From Paenirhizobium cremeum (GTDB taxonomy: Bacteria; Pseudomonadota; Alphaproteobacteria; Rhizobiales; Rhizobiaceae), in NCBI RefSeq assembly GCF_022884085.1, contig NZ_JAGGCS010000002.1, forward strand, positions 248,001-312,000: a stretch of DNA of 64,000 nt, read 5' to 3'. A program made the translations under genes and the position numbers. Position 1 is the first letter of the stretch. Each line of letters starts with the position of its first letter. The notes under the pieces are model-generated. The model was not told where the DNA came from. It was given only the letters and a program-made list of their open reading frames with translations, and made no database searches. Below, piece after piece: positions 44,455-54,059 of this stretch.

Positions 44455-45765
44455 ATGAGCACAGGCTTTTTCGGCGATATCCAGAAAGTGAAATACGAGG
44501 GGCCGGACAGCACCAATCCGCTGGCCTATCGCTACTACAATCCCGACGAGGTGGTGCTCGGCAAGCGGCTGGAAGACCATCTGCGCTTCGCCATCGCCTA
44601 TTGGCACACCTTCACATGGCCGGGTGGCGATCCGTTCGGCGGGCAGACCTTCCAGCGCCCGTGGTTCTCCGACACCATGGAGGCGGCGAAGGTGAAGGCG
44701 GATGTCGCCTTCGAATTTTTCCAGTTGCTCGGCGTTCCGTTCTACTGCTTCCACGATGCCGACGTGCGTCCGGAAGGCCGGAACTTCGCCGAGAACACCA
44801 AGAACCTCAACGAGATCGTCGACTACTTCGCCAGGAAGCAGTCCGAGACCGGCGTGAAGCTGCTCTGGGGCACGGCAAACCTCTTCTCCAACCGCCGTTT
44901 CATGGCCGGTGCGGCGACCAATCCCGATCCGGACGTCTTCGCCTTCTCCGCCGCAACCGTGAAGACATGCCTTGACGCCACCATGCGGCTCGGCGGCGAA
45001 AACTACGTTCTCTGGGGCGGCCGCGAGGGCTATGAGACGCTGCTCAACACCGACCTCAAGCGCGAACTGGACCAGCTTGGCCGCTTCCTCAACCTCGTCG
45101 TCGAGTACAAGCACAAGATCGGTTTCAAGGGCACGATCCTGATCGAGCCGAAGCCGCAGGAACCGACCAAGCACCAGTACGACTACGATGTCGCGACCGT
45201 CTATGCCTTCCTGCAGAAGAACGGGCTGGAGAAGGAAGTGAAGGTCAATATCGAGCAGGGCCACGCCATCCTTGCCGGTCATTCCTTCGAGCATGAGCTT
45301 GCCATGGCGAACGCCTTCGGCATCTTCGGTTCGATCGACATGAACCGCAACGACTACCAGTCCGGCTGGGATACCGACCAGTTCCCGAACAATGTGCCGG
45401 AAATGGCGCTCGCCTATTACCATGTTCTCGCAGGCGGCGGTTTCACCACCGGCGGTACCAATTTCGACGCCAAGCTCCGCCGCCAGTCGCTCGATCCGGC
45501 CGATCTGCTCTATGGTCATATCGGCGGCATGGATTGCTGCGCCCGCGGCCTGAAGGCGGCGGCGAAGATGATCGAGGATCGTGCGCTGTCGAAGCCGCTC
45601 GAGGAGCGTTATGCCGGCTGGGAAAGCCCCGAGGCCCAGAAGATGCTGCGCGGCGAATATTCGCTCGACGAGATCGCCGCCTATGTCGAAAAGGCCGATA
45701 TCAATCCCGAGCCGCGCTCCGGCCGCCAGGAATATCTGGAAAACGTGGTCAACCGCTACGTCTGA
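44455..45765 (+). CDS. xylA: Xylose isomerase
   Basis: A 436-residue class II xylose isomerase that converts D-xylose to D-xylulose in the cytosol. His100 and Asp103 in [11 protein letters not shown] are the catalytic pair. Metal ligands lie in [27 protein letters not shown] and SIDMNRND. The ATG at 44455 has AGGAGG 8 nt upstream; the frame continues upstream into the repeat but is not coding there. It is last in the regulator-xylB-xylA operon and is followed by a good terminator. Confidence 0.97.
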   Translation: MSTGFFGDIQKVKYEGPDSTNPLAYRYYNPDEVVLGKRLEDHLRFAIAYWHTFTWPGGDPFGGQTFQRPWFSDTMEAAKVKADVAFEFFQLLGVPFYCFHDADVRPEGRNFAENTKNLNEIVDYFARKQSETGVKLLWGTANLFSNRRFMAGAATNPDPDVFAFSAATVKTCLDATMRLGGENYVLWGGREGYETLLNTDLKRELDQLGRFLNLVVEYKHKIGFKGTILIEPKPQEPTKHQYDYDVATVYAFLQKNGLEKEVKVNIEQGHAILAGHSFEHELAMANAFGIFGSIDMNRNDYQSGWDTDQFPNNVPEMALAYYHVLAGGGFTTGGTNFDAKLRRQSLDPADLLYGHIGGMDCCARGLKAAAKMIEDRALSKPLEERYAGWESPEAQKMLRGEYSLDEIAAYVEKADINPEPRSGRQEYLENVVNRYV

Positions 45766-45787
45766 TCGATGTTTCTGACTTAGTGCC

Positions 45788-45818
45788 AGGCCGGGGTGCG
45801 AAGGTATCCCGGCCTTTT
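45788..45818 (+). terminator. xylA terminator
   Basis: An 8-bp stem AGGCCGGG...CCCGGCCT (45788-45795 with 45808-45815) with a 12-nt loop and TTTT, 23 nt after the xylA stop. Confidence 0.8.
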
Positions 45819-45839
45819 GCGTTGACAGGGCCTGCCGTA

Positions 45840-46751
45840 TCAGCCGGGTCGATTGGTCTTGATATAGTCCACGAAGGCGCGCAGCGGTGTCGGCATCAGG
45901 CGGCGTTCCGGATAGTAGAGGAAGGGGCCGGAGAAGCTGAGCCACCACGGCTCAAGCACCGGCAGCAATTCGCCGCTGTCGAAATACGGTTTCAGCCAGT
46001 CTTCGAACAGGGAAAAAATGCCCGCGCCCGATATGGCGGCGCGGATGCCGAGTTCGCTTGCGTCTCCTGCCTGCACGATCAGTTGCCCATTGGGCTCGAC
46101 CACAAGCGTCTCGTCATCCTTCTCAAACTCCCACGGCATGATGGGGCGCCCGGCGAAGCGGCTGCGGATGCAGTTGTGCGCGAGCAGGTCGTGGGGATGC
46201 TGCGGATGGCCGTGTGCCTCCAGATATGCAGGAGAGGCGCCGAGGGCGTAGCGCTGCAGGCGGGGCCCTATCGGGACGGCGATCATATCCCGCGCCAGGC
46301 GTTCGTCATAACGAATGCCGGCATCGTAGCCGGCTGCTATCACATCGATCAGGCTTTCCTCGGTGTCGATTTCCAGCCGGATGTCGGGATAGGCGGCCAG
46401 GAAGCCGGGAACGATCGCCGGCAGCACCATTCTGGCGGCGCTGGCCGGCACGTTCAGTCTCAGCGTGCCGGCCGCCCGGCCATCGAAACTCCTGACATGT
46501 TCCAATGCCGCTCCGATCTCACCGAAGGCAGGGGCGATGCGCTCCATCAGCCCGCGTCCGGCATCGGTGGGCACGACGGCGCGTGTGGTGCGGTTGAGCA
46601 GGCGTACCCCGAGCCGGGCTTCCAAACGGCGCACTGCGTCGCTCAATGCCGAGGCGCTGGTGCTGCCCAGACGGGCGGCCTCGCGAAATCCGCCGGCGCG
46701 GGCGACCGCGAGAAAAGCGCTGACATCGCTCATTTCGGGTTCGTCGACCAT
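45840..46751 (-). CDS. LysR-family regulator, divergent from aldo/keto reductase
   Basis: A 303-residue LysR protein. The ATG at 46751 has AGGAGG 5 nt upstream; the longer frame covers the promoter region. The helix-turn-helix is at residues 5-60 (MSDVSAFLAVARAGGFREAARLGSTSASALSDAVRRLEARLG). The effector domain has the GTLRLNVPASAARMVL start typical of the CrgA/DsdC-like group that controls oxidoreductases. It is divergent from the aldo/keto reductase gene with 113 nt between, so it probably controls it. The effector is unknown. Confidence 0.9.
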   Translation of the reverse strand: MVDEPEMSDVSAFLAVARAGGFREAARLGSTSASALSDAVRRLEARLGVRLLNRTTRAVVPTDAGRGLMERIAPAFGEIGAALEHVRSFDGRAAGTLRLNVPASAARMVLPAIVPGFLAAYPDIRLEIDTEESLIDVIAAGYDAGIRYDERLARDMIAVPIGPRLQRYALGASPAYLEAHGHPQHPHDLLAHNCIRSRFAGRPIMPWEFEKDDETLVVEPNGQLIVQAGDASELGIRAAISGAGIFSLFEDWLKPYFDSGELLPVLEPWWLSFSGPFLYYPERRLMPTPLRAFVDYIKTNRPG

Positions 46752-46864
46752 CGTGCCTCCTGATGATTGTCCTGTTTTTCGGACGACCTGTCCGGATTGC
46801 CTCCCATTATCCTGAAAGTGCGGGTGCCGTACATATTCGCCACCACACAAAAGGAGAAATCGAC

Positions 46865-47737
46865 ATGGCCACTCTGACAAAAGCCGGCAGCTTCGAACTG
46901 GGCAATCTCACCGTCAAACGTCTCGGTTACGGGGCCATGCAATTGGCTGGCCCCGGCGTCTTCGGTCCTCCGAAGGATCGGGCAGAGGCCATTGCCGTCC
47001 TGCGCGAGGCGGTCGAAAGCGGAGTCGACCACATCGACACCAGCGATTTCTACGGCCCGCATGTCACCAACCAGATCATTCGCGAGGCTCTGCACCCTTA
47101 TGCTGACCACCTTGTCATCGTCACCAAGGTCGGCGCGGTGCGCGGTGACGATGGCTCGTGGAACCCGGCCTTTTCGAGGGAGGCTCTTATCAGGGCCGTG
47201 CACGACAATTTGAAGAACCTGGGACTCGACGCGCTCGACGTCGTAAACCTGCGGGCGATGTTCGACGTGCATGGACCGGTCGAGGGCGATCTCGAAGAAC
47301 CCTTGACCGTGCTTGCCGAGTTGCAGCAGCAGGGACTGGTCAAGCATATCGGCCTTTCCAACGTCACGGCCAGGCAGGTGGCGGACGGCCGCAAGATCAC
47401 CGAGATCGTCTGCGTGCAGAACCAGTACAATCTTGCACATCGCGGCGACGACGCCCTCATCGAGCAACTGGCGGCCGAAGGGACGGCCTATGTGCCGTTC
47501 TTCCCGCTTGGTGGCTTCTCGCCGTTGCAGTCCTCGACCTTGTCCGACGTGGCGGGAAGGCTGGACCTCACGCCGATGCAGGTGGCGCTCGCCTGGCTGC
47601 TGAAGCGGTCGCCGAACATCCTGTTGATCCCCGGCACCTCGTCCCGCATCCATCTGCGGCAGAATCTCGCCGTCGCCGATGTCGATCTGCCCGCGGATGC
47701 GATGGCGGAACTGGACGGGATCGGTTCGGCGGGTTGA
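46865..47737 (+). CDS. Aldo/keto reductase
   Basis: A 290-residue TIM-barrel oxidoreductase using NADPH. The family pattern with Asp, Tyr and Lys is visible in HIDTSDFYGPH and VIVTKVG. The cofactor-binding end is IPGTSSRIHLRQNL. AAAGGAGAAA precedes the ATG at 46865, and the longer upstream frame is not supported. This YdbC-like group reduces small aldehydes, pyridoxal or quinones; the substrate is not known. It is controlled most likely by the divergent LysR gene. Confidence 0.9.
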   Translation: MATLTKAGSFELGNLTVKRLGYGAMQLAGPGVFGPPKDRAEAIAVLREAVESGVDHIDTSDFYGPHVTNQIIREALHPYADHLVIVTKVGAVRGDDGSWNPAFSREALIRAVHDNLKNLGLDALDVVNLRAMFDVHGPVEGDLEEPLTVLAELQQQGLVKHIGLSNVTARQVADGRKITEIVCVQNQYNLAHRGDDALIEQLAAEGTAYVPFFPLGGFSPLQSSTLSDVAGRLDLTPMQVALAWLLKRSPNILLIPGTSSRIHLRQNLAVADVDLPADAMAELDGIGSAG

Positions 47738-47821
47738 GATCCGCCGGGGAGGGAGGCGCCGGTCCTTTCTCTCGCAGGTCGAGGTTGACGGAAACGAGGG
47801 GCATTCTCCCGACCGCCGCCG

Positions 47822-48304
47822 TCACCCGATCGCGATGATTTCGAGCTCCTGGCCGTTCATGCTCACGACATCGCCGACGGCCTTGCCGATCAAAAGCCTG
47901 GCCACCGGGGAGACATAGGAGATGGAGCCGGCCTTGGGGTCGGCTTCGTCCTCTCCGACGATACGATAGGTCTGCACCCGGCCATCGTCGCGTTCGAAGG
48001 TCACCGTGCCGCCAAAGGCGACGATATCCGTGGAAACAGGCGGCGGCACGAGCTGGGCCGTGCGGACCCGTTCGGTGAGATAGCGCAGATCGCGCAAGGG
48101 ACCGGCGGTCTGCCTGCGCTTCTCGTTCACGTCCTCGATGCCGCTTGCCGCTTCATAGGCCTCCCGGGCCTGCCGGAGCTGCAACTCCAGAGCCTTCAGA
48201 CCCGCTTCCGTCACGAGGTTTGGATGAGGCGAGATCGGCCGATCCGGCAAAAGGGTTTCTGCGGCCGTTTCGGCACTCTCTTCCTTGACGAAGGCTACAC
48301 TCAA
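47822..48304 (-). CDS. GreA/GreB-family transcription factor, divergent type
   Basis: A 160-residue protein. The TTG start is the only in-frame start near a ribosome binding site (CGGAG, 7 nt). The N-terminal helical hairpin covers about residues 30-85 and the globular FKBP-like domain about 92-160 (GGTVTFERDDGRVQTYRIVGEDEADPK, ISYVSPVARLLIGKAVGD). The hairpin tip reads IEDVNEK; its DxxE pair aligns with the acidic pair (GDLKEN) that GreA uses to stimulate RNA cleavage by RNA polymerase. The rest of the tip is shorter than in GreA. It is therefore likely a GreA-like accessory factor, not the housekeeping GreA. Confidence 0.8.
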   Translation of the reverse strand: MSVAFVKEESAETAAETLLPDRPISPHPNLVTEAGLKALELQLRQAREAYEAASGIEDVNEKRRQTAGPLRDLRYLTERVRTAQLVPPPVSTDIVAFGGTVTFERDDGRVQTYRIVGEDEADPKAGSISYVSPVARLLIGKAVGDVVSMNGQELEIIAIG

Positions 48305-48436
48305 TCTCGAACTCCGTTCCGCCGCGCGTTGTCTTTTCGCGCACAGGCTTCCAGTCCCAATGACTGTGGGCGCATAGTATATGGCAAACGCGGCCGGGCT
48401 GACAAATCGGCCGCAAGCGGCTGGTTGCCGGCGCGA

Positions 48437-49060
48437 TCAGGTTTTCGATAGCAGCAGGCGGACACCGGCAAAGCCGAAGACCATGGCGAGCGTGCCTTCG
48501 ATCCATCTGCGGGATTTCCTGTAGGCGCGTCCCATGAGCGCGGTCGAGAACATCAGGGCGTAACCGATAAAGACCGAAAATCCGATGACGGCACAGCCGC
48601 CGACGATGGCGGCGAGGGTGTAGGCCGGGGCATCGGGACGCAGGCCGAGGGACATGATCGCGATCCATCCGAGAATTGACTTCGGATTGGTCAGGTGCAG
48701 CAGGAGCCCCTTGCGATAAAGCGTCGTCCATTGCGCCGTGGTATCGCTCATCATGCGGGGCTCGTCGGACGAAAGGGCGGATTTCGCCGATTTGTACGTG
48801 AGGTAGAGGAGGTAGATGCCGCCTGCGATCTTGATCGCGAAGAGGGCTTCGGCGTAGCGCGCCAGGATGGTGGAAATGCCGGTGGCAGCCAGCGTGGCCC
48901 AGAACATGCTGCCCGTCAGCACGCCGAGCGCCAAAGCCACGGCGGATGTCCGTCCCTGGTTCATCGCGACGCCCATGATGGCCATGTTGCTCGGGCCGGG
49001 ACTGGCGACTGCAATCAGATAGGTGACGTAGACGAGCATAAGATGGTGAAGATGCTCCAT
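48437..49060 (-). CDS. LysE/RhtB-family amino acid exporter
   Basis: A 207-residue inner-membrane protein with about six helices. The first helix carries the family motif SPGPSNMAIMGVAMNQGR. The block LLHLTNPKSILGWIAI in the middle is also characteristic. The start at 49060 (MEHLHHLMLVYVTYL) fits the usual length of the family; earlier ATGs at 49105 and 49141 lack ribosome binding sites. Members export amino acids such as lysine, threonine or homoserine lactone. No regulator is adjacent in a clear pair, and the substrate is unknown. Confidence 0.88.
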   Translation of the reverse strand: MEHLHHLMLVYVTYLIAVASPGPSNMAIMGVAMNQGRTSAVALALGVLTGSMFWATLAATGISTILARYAEALFAIKIAGGIYLLYLTYKSAKSALSSDEPRMMSDTTAQWTTLYRKGLLLHLTNPKSILGWIAIMSLGLRPDAPAYTLAAIVGGCAVIGFSVFIGYALMFSTALMGRAYRKSRRWIEGTLAMVFGFAGVRLLLSKT

Positions 49061-49210
49061 ATTCAAGGGGCTCACTCCGATTGCGGTTTTCGCGGAAATG
49101 CGCATGTTTTCGGAACTATAGCGACGGACATTGATCCGCAAACAAGGCCGATCTGCGTTTGTCGGATAAAAAGGCAGGGGAAGCTGAGGCAGGGGTTTCC
49201 GTCGATCACC

Positions 49211-50236
49211 TCACCTCTTGCCCGGTGCGGTCACCGATCCGCGGACGATGAGGTCCGGCATGATAAGGATTTCGCGTTTTTCGGTGAGCGGTGTGGCGAG
49301 CGTTTCGAGCAGCAGCTCCATGGCCTGCTTGCCGATTGCCGTGCGGGGCTGGCGGATGGTGGTAAGCGGCGGGTTGAGAAAGGTCGCCTGAGGCACGTCG
49401 TCGAAACCGATCACCGAGAAGTCGCGCGGCAGGTCGTAGCCACGGGCGGCGAGCCCGTTGATGACGCCGACGGCGGTTGCGTCGTTCACGCACATGAAGG
49501 CCGTGGGCAGGGTGTCGCGCATGAAAAGCTGCTCCACGGCGAGCCTGCCGCTCTCGATCGAGCCTTCGCCGTCGAGCACCATACGCTGTTCCTGTGGAAT
49601 GCGGGCGGCATCGAGGGCGAGGTCGTAGCCTTTGCGCCGGCGCACATGGCCGAGCTTGGTCTTGCTGTCGCCGACGAAGGCGATGGAACGATGGCCTGAG
49701 GCCAGCAGATATTCGGCAGCCTTGCGGGCACCTGCAGTGTCGTCGACGCCGACATAGGGAATGGAACTGCCGAAGACTGGCTCGAAGACGGCCACGGAGG
49801 GAGGCAGCCGGGCGGTCAGCACCTGATGGCCGAAGGGTTCGTGGCCGGTAAAGAGCAGCAGGCCGGCAGCCTGACCGGAATTCAGGAATTTCAAATATTC
49901 GAGCCCGCGTTCGGGGTCGTTCTGGGTGTGGCCGATCAGCACGCCGAAGCCATGGGCGCGTGCCTCGTTCTCAAGGCCGATCAGAATGCTGGAAAAGTTC
50001 GGGTCGCCGATATCGGGCGCCAGAACGAGAATCATGTTGGAGCGACCCATGCGCAGGCTGCGGGCCATGGCATTGGTCGTGTAGCCGGTGATCGCAATCG
50101 CCTGGTTGACGCGCTGACGGGTGGATTTCGCCACCTTTTCCGGCGTGTGGATCGCCCGGCTGACCGTCGCGATGGAGACTTCCGCCAGACGGGCGACATC
50201 CTCGATCGTTGCGGGCTGGGAATTCGACACGGCCAT
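49211..50236 (-). CDS. LacI-family regulator of the sugar ABC locus
   Basis: A 341-residue LacI-type repressor. The helix-turn-helix (residues 9-60) reads TIEDVARLAEVSIATVSRAIHTPEKVAKSTRQRV, and NAMARSLRMGRSNMILVLAPDI is the hinge and start of the ligand fold. The start at 50236 was chosen because it places the helix-turn-helix near the N-terminus, with GGGA upstream. It is divergent from a ribose-type ABC transporter operon. Twin perfect operators (TGTAAA-SS-TTTACA) lie between, so this protein very likely represses the transport and catabolic genes and itself. The inducing sugar is unknown. Confidence 0.9.
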   Translation of the reverse strand: MAVSNSQPATIEDVARLAEVSIATVSRAIHTPEKVAKSTRQRVNQAIAITGYTTNAMARSLRMGRSNMILVLAPDIGDPNFSSILIGLENEARAHGFGVLIGHTQNDPERGLEYLKFLNSGQAAGLLLFTGHEPFGHQVLTARLPPSVAVFEPVFGSSIPYVGVDDTAGARKAAEYLLASGHRSIAFVGDSKTKLGHVRRRKGYDLALDAARIPQEQRMVLDGEGSIESGRLAVEQLFMRDTLPTAFMCVNDATAVGVINGLAARGYDLPRDFSVIGFDDVPQATFLNPPLTTIRQPRTAIGKQAMELLLETLATPLTEKREILIMPDLIVRGSVTAPGKR

Positions 50237-50335
50237 GGTCCCGTTTGCGTGGGTTTTGAATGGCTTGCGGCCTTCGGGGGCTTCTTGCAACCGCGAAAGC
50301 GGAGGGCGATGAAATAATCCCCAATTGAGGGAGGA

Positions 50336-50370
50336 TGTAAACCTTTACATGGCCGATGTAAAGGTTTACA
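50336..50370. promoter_or_regulatory. Twin LacI-type operators upstream of the sugar ABC operon
   Basis: TGTAAACCTTTACA (50336-50349) and TGTAAAGGTTTACA (50357-50370) are exact reverse complements, each a palindrome apart from its CC/GG centre. Centres are 21 bp apart. They lie between the divergent LacI gene and the ABC operon, 42 nt before the ATPase start. Confidence 0.8.
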
Positions 50371-50411
50371 CAATTCAGCACAAGCGGTTGAGGAGCCGCC
50401 GGGAGGATTGC

Positions 50412-51941
50412 ATGACACTGGTAGGGGAGGAGCCGCGCACGCCTGTGCTTGCGGCCGAGCGCATCTCGAAGTCTTTCGGCGAGGTTCAGGTGCTTTTCAG
50501 CGTCGATTTCGACGTGCTGCCGGGCGAGGTTCATGCGCTGGTCGGCGAAAACGGCGCGGGCAAGTCGACGCTCGTCAAGATCCTCTCCGGTTTCGAAAGC
50601 CCGACCTCTGGGCGCATCCTGCTCGATGGCCAGCCGGTGTCGCTACCGGCGAACGGCGCGGCCGAGGCGCTCGGCATCGTGCTGATCCACCAGGAATTCA
50701 ATCTCGCCGATCATCTGACCGTCACCGAGAGCCTGTTTCTCGGGCGCGAGGTTACCCGTTTCGGCGTGCTCGACCGCAGTCACATGCGCCGCGAGACGCG
50801 CCGGGTGCTGGATCTGCTCGGCTCCCATATCGACGAAAACGCGCTCATCAGTTCGCTTGCGGTTGCCGACAAGCAGATGGTGGAAATCGCCAAGGCGATC
50901 AGCCGCGAGGCGCGCGTGGTGTTCATGGACGAGCCGACGGCGGTGCTGTCGCGCGAGGAAACCGATATTCTCTTCGATCAGGTGCGCAAACTGCGCGCCA
51001 AGGGCACCAGCTTCGTTTTCGTGTCGCACAAGCTGGACGAGGTGATGGAACTCACCGACCGGGTGACGGTGCTGCGCGACGGGCAGTGGATCAAGACCGC
51101 GCCGACGGCGCTGCTCGACGGGGAGGCGATCGCGCAGCTCATGGTGGGGCGCGAACTGTCGAGCCTCTATCCCTCGAAGGAGGAGCCCGATGTGGACGAG
51201 GACGTCGTTCTGTCGGTGAGCGGTCTCAATACCGGCTATGTAAAGAATGCCGGTTTCGAACTGCGCAAGGGCGAGGTTCTCGGCTTCTCCGGTCTGATCG
51301 GCTCGGGCCGCTCGGAGCTGATGGAGGCGATTGCGGGGCTGCGTCCACGGCTTTCCGGCGAGGTCGTGCTGAAGGGCGAGCCGCTGCCGCCGCATGACTT
51401 CCGCGAGGCGAACCGCCGTGGCCTCGCCTACATGACCAAGGACCGCAAGGGAAAGGGCCTGCTGCTCGGGGAAGGCATGACGGCGAACCTGACGCTGCAG
51501 TCGATCGATCGGCATGTGACGCATGGCTATCTCGATCCTGCCAGCGAGGCGAAGGCGATGGCGCGGGCGAAACGTCGCTTCGATATCCGCGTCCGCGACG
51601 ACCGGGTGAAAGTCGGGCGGATGTCGGGCGGCAACCAGCAGAAGCTCTTGCTCGCCAAGATCATGGAAACGGAGCCTGACGTCATCATCATCGATGAGCC
51701 GACCCGCGGCATCGATGTCGGCACCAAGCAGCAGATCTATCATTTCATCGCAGCTCTTGCCCGGGAGGGGCGCTCGATCATCGTCGTCTCCTCCGAGATG
51801 CCGGAGGTGATCGGGCTCTGCACGAGGGTTGCCGTGATGCGGGAGGGGCGGCTGGTCGGCATGCTGGAGGGCGAAGAAATCTCCGAGCAGATGATTATGC
51901 GCTACGCCGCGGGGCTGAGGAAGCAGCAGGCCGCCGGCTGA
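50412..51941 (+). CDS. Ribose-type sugar ABC transporter ATP-binding protein
   Basis: A 509-residue ATPase with two ABC domains in one chain (RbsA/XylG/MglA type). Domain 1 (about 10-235) has Walker A GENGAGKST and Walker B VVFMDEPTAVLS. Domain 2 (about 260-500) has a degenerate Walker A, GLIGSGRSEL, but an intact signature MSGGNQQKLLLAK and Walker B VIIIDEPTRGID. This asymmetry is normal for the family. The ATG at 50412 has GGGAGG upstream. It is first gene of the operon ATPase-permease-binding protein, and it energises uptake of a monosaccharide or similar polyol or glycoside. Confidence 0.94.
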   Translation: MTLVGEEPRTPVLAAERISKSFGEVQVLFSVDFDVLPGEVHALVGENGAGKSTLVKILSGFESPTSGRILLDGQPVSLPANGAAEALGIVLIHQEFNLADHLTVTESLFLGREVTRFGVLDRSHMRRETRRVLDLLGSHIDENALISSLAVADKQMVEIAKAISREARVVFMDEPTAVLSREETDILFDQVRKLRAKGTSFVFVSHKLDEVMELTDRVTVLRDGQWIKTAPTALLDGEAIAQLMVGRELSSLYPSKEEPDVDEDVVLSVSGLNTGYVKNAGFELRKGEVLGFSGLIGSGRSELMEAIAGLRPRLSGEVVLKGEPLPPHDFREANRRGLAYMTKDRKGKGLLLGEGMTANLTLQSIDRHVTHGYLDPASEAKAMARAKRRFDIRVRDDRVKVGRMSGGNQQKLLLAKIMETEPDVIIIDEPTRGIDVGTKQQIYHFIAALAREGRSIIVVSSEMPEVIGLCTRVAVMREGRLVGMLEGEEISEQMIMRYAAGLRKQQAAG

Positions 51942-52015
51942 GCCCCGGCTTCGGCAAGGCGGCGGGAAGGAAACAGGGCAGGACCGTATCGGTCGGCCGG
52001 GAGGTTGAATTGGAC

Positions 52016-53026
52016 ATGAGCATGAATACCGAAACCGATCCTCGCAGGTCCCGAAGCCGGGGCTGGCGCGATGTCGACCTCAGGGCAATCGCGCCGTTTG
52101 CGGCGCTGGCCCTGCTTCTGGTGATCGGCGCGCTGGTCAATCCGAACTTCATCGGCCTCACCAACCTTGCCAATGTCGCCACCCGCAGCGCCTTCATCGC
52201 CATCATCGCGGTCGGCGCCACCTTCGTCATCTCGTCCGGCGACCTGGATCTTTCGGTCGGTTCCATGGTCGCCTTCGTGGCGAGCCTGATGATCCTGTTC
52301 ATGAATTCCGGCGCCATCGCCGATCCCGCGCTGATGCTGGCCGCAGCCGTTGCGCTCGCCGTCGTGATCGGCGGCCTCTGCGGTCTTGCCAACGGCCTCA
52401 TCACCACCGTCGGGCGGATCGAACCCTTCATCGCCACGCTCGGCACCATGGGCATCTATCGAGGGCTGACCACCTGGCTGTCGCAGGGCGGAGCGATTAC
52501 GCTCAGTTCGCCGCAGCAGCAGGCGCTCTACCGTCCCGTCTATTTCGGTTCGATCCTCGGCATTCCCGTGCCGATCCTGGTGATCCTCCTGGTGACGGCG
52601 ATCGCTGCCTTCATCCTCTATCGCACGCGCTACGGCCGGCATGTGGTGGCCGTCGGTTCCAACCGCGATGTCGCCCGCTATTCCGGGATTGCCGTCGACC
52701 GGGTGCGCACCATCGCCTTCGTCATCCAGGGGCTCTGCGTCGCGATTGCAGTGCTGCTCTACGTGCCGCGCCTCGGCTCGACCTCTGCGACGACGGGCAT
52801 CCTCTGGGAACTGCAGGCGATCACGGCCGTGGTCGTCGGCGGTACGGCGCTCAAGGGCGGGGCAGGGCGTGTCTGGGGCACGATCTGCGGCGCTTTCATT
52901 CTCGAACTGGTCGGCAACATCATGCTGCTGTCCAATTTCATCAGCGAATATCTGATCGGCGCCATCCAGGGCTCGATCATCATCATCGCGATGCTCGTCC
53001 AGCGCTCGCTGACGCGCAAATCGTGA
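52016..53026 (+). CDS. Ribose-type sugar ABC transporter permease
   Basis: A 336-residue membrane permease (RbsC type) with about eight to ten helices. Typical blocks are LSVGSMVAFVAS (with GDLDLSVGS), GLANGLITTVGRIEPFIATLGTM and VVGGTALKGGAGRVWGT. The start is ATG at 52016; TTG at 52010, closer to GGGAGG, is possible and adds two residues. It forms the transmembrane homodimer for the two-domain ATPase. It lies 74 nt after the ATPase gene and 66 nt before the binding-protein gene. Confidence 0.93.
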   Translation: MSMNTETDPRRSRSRGWRDVDLRAIAPFAALALLLVIGALVNPNFIGLTNLANVATRSAFIAIIAVGATFVISSGDLDLSVGSMVAFVASLMILFMNSGAIADPALMLAAAVALAVVIGGLCGLANGLITTVGRIEPFIATLGTMGIYRGLTTWLSQGGAITLSSPQQQALYRPVYFGSILGIPVPILVILLVTAIAAFILYRTRYGRHVVAVGSNRDVARYSGIAVDRVRTIAFVIQGLCVAIAVLLYVPRLGSTSATTGILWELQAITAVVVGGTALKGGAGRVWGTICGAFILELVGNIMLLSNFISEYLIGAIQGSIIIIAMLVQRSLTRKS

Positions 53027-53092
53027 GGCTGCCGGGCTTTAGGGGTCGCCCGGCGCATGTCTCAAGACCCTGAAACTTCGGGAGGAACCAAC

Positions 53093-54037
53093 ATGTACAA
53101 GAAACTGATGGGTGTGGCGCTGGCCATGACGGCGATGATGAGCCTCGCCCAGGCACAGGAAACCAAGACGATCGGCGTTTCCATTCCGGCCGCCGACCAT
53201 GGCTGGACCGCCGGCGTCGTCTATCATGCCAACCGCGTCGCCGAACTCCTGATGAAGGAGCATCCGGGTCTCAAGGTCGTGGTCAAGACCTCGCCGGACC
53301 CGGCGACCCAGGCCAATGCGCTGCAGGACCTCGAGGTTCAGGGCATCGATGCGCTGGTCATCCTGCCGACCGATCCGGACCCGCTGGTCAACGCCATCAA
53401 GGAAGTGAAGGGCAAGGGCACCTTCGTTTCGATCGTCGACCGTGCGCCCTCCGTCAACGACAATTCCGTGCGTGACCTCTATGTCGCCGGCAACAACCCG
53501 GCGCTCGGCGAAGTCGCCGGGCAGTACATCAAGGAAAATACGCCCGATGCCGAAGTCGTTGTCATCCGCGGCCTGCCGATCCCGATCGACCAGCAGCGCC
53601 AGGACGGCTTCGACAAGGCCATCGCCGGTTCGAACGTCAAGGTTCTCGACCGCCAGTTCGGCAACTGGAACCGCGACGACGCCTTCAAGGTCATGCAGGA
53701 CTATCTGACGAAGTATCCGAAGATCGACGTGGTCTGGTGCCAGGACGACGACATGGCCGTCGGCGTGTTGCAGGCCATCGAACAGGCCAAGCGTACCGAC
53801 ATCAAATACGTCATCGGCGGCGCCGGTTCGAAGGACATGATTAAGAAGGTCATGGACGGCGACAAGATGATCCCGGTCGACGTTCTCTATCCGCCGTCGA
53901 TGGTGGGCACCGCCATGGAACTGACGGCGGCTGCGATCTACGACCAGGTTCCGGTCCACGGCACCTATACGCTCGATGCGACGCTGGTCACTCCGGAAAA
54001 CGCGAAGAACTATTACTTCCCCGATTCCCCGTTCTGA
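53093..54037 (+). CDS. Periplasmic sugar-binding protein (ribose-binding type)
   Basis: A 314-residue periplasmic protein. The ATG at 53093 has GGGAGGA upstream and gives a signal peptide (MYKKLMGVALAMTAMMSLAQA). The mature protein begins ETKTIGVSIPAADHGWTAGVVYHANR and has the class I fold: VQGIDALVILPTDPDPLVNAIKE and WCQDDDMAVGVLQAIEQ at the hinge. Aromatic and acidic residues at these places contact sugars in the family. It supplies the permease encoded just before. A 10-bp hairpin after the gene (54060-54086) may protect its message and raise its level. The substrate is unknown. Confidence 0.93.
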   Translation: MYKKLMGVALAMTAMMSLAQAQETKTIGVSIPAADHGWTAGVVYHANRVAELLMKEHPGLKVVVKTSPDPATQANALQDLEVQGIDALVILPTDPDPLVNAIKEVKGKGTFVSIVDRAPSVNDNSVRDLYVAGNNPALGEVAGQYIKENTPDAEVVVIRGLPIPIDQQRQDGFDKAIAGSNVKVLDRQFGNWNRDDAFKVMQDYLTKYPKIDVVWCQDDDMAVGVLQAIEQAKRTDIKYVIGGAGSKDMIKKVMDGDKMIPVDVLYPPSMVGTAMELTAAAIYDQVPVHGTYTLDATLVTPENAKNYYFPDSPF

Positions 54038-54059
54038 GCTTTCAGCCTCACAGAACATG

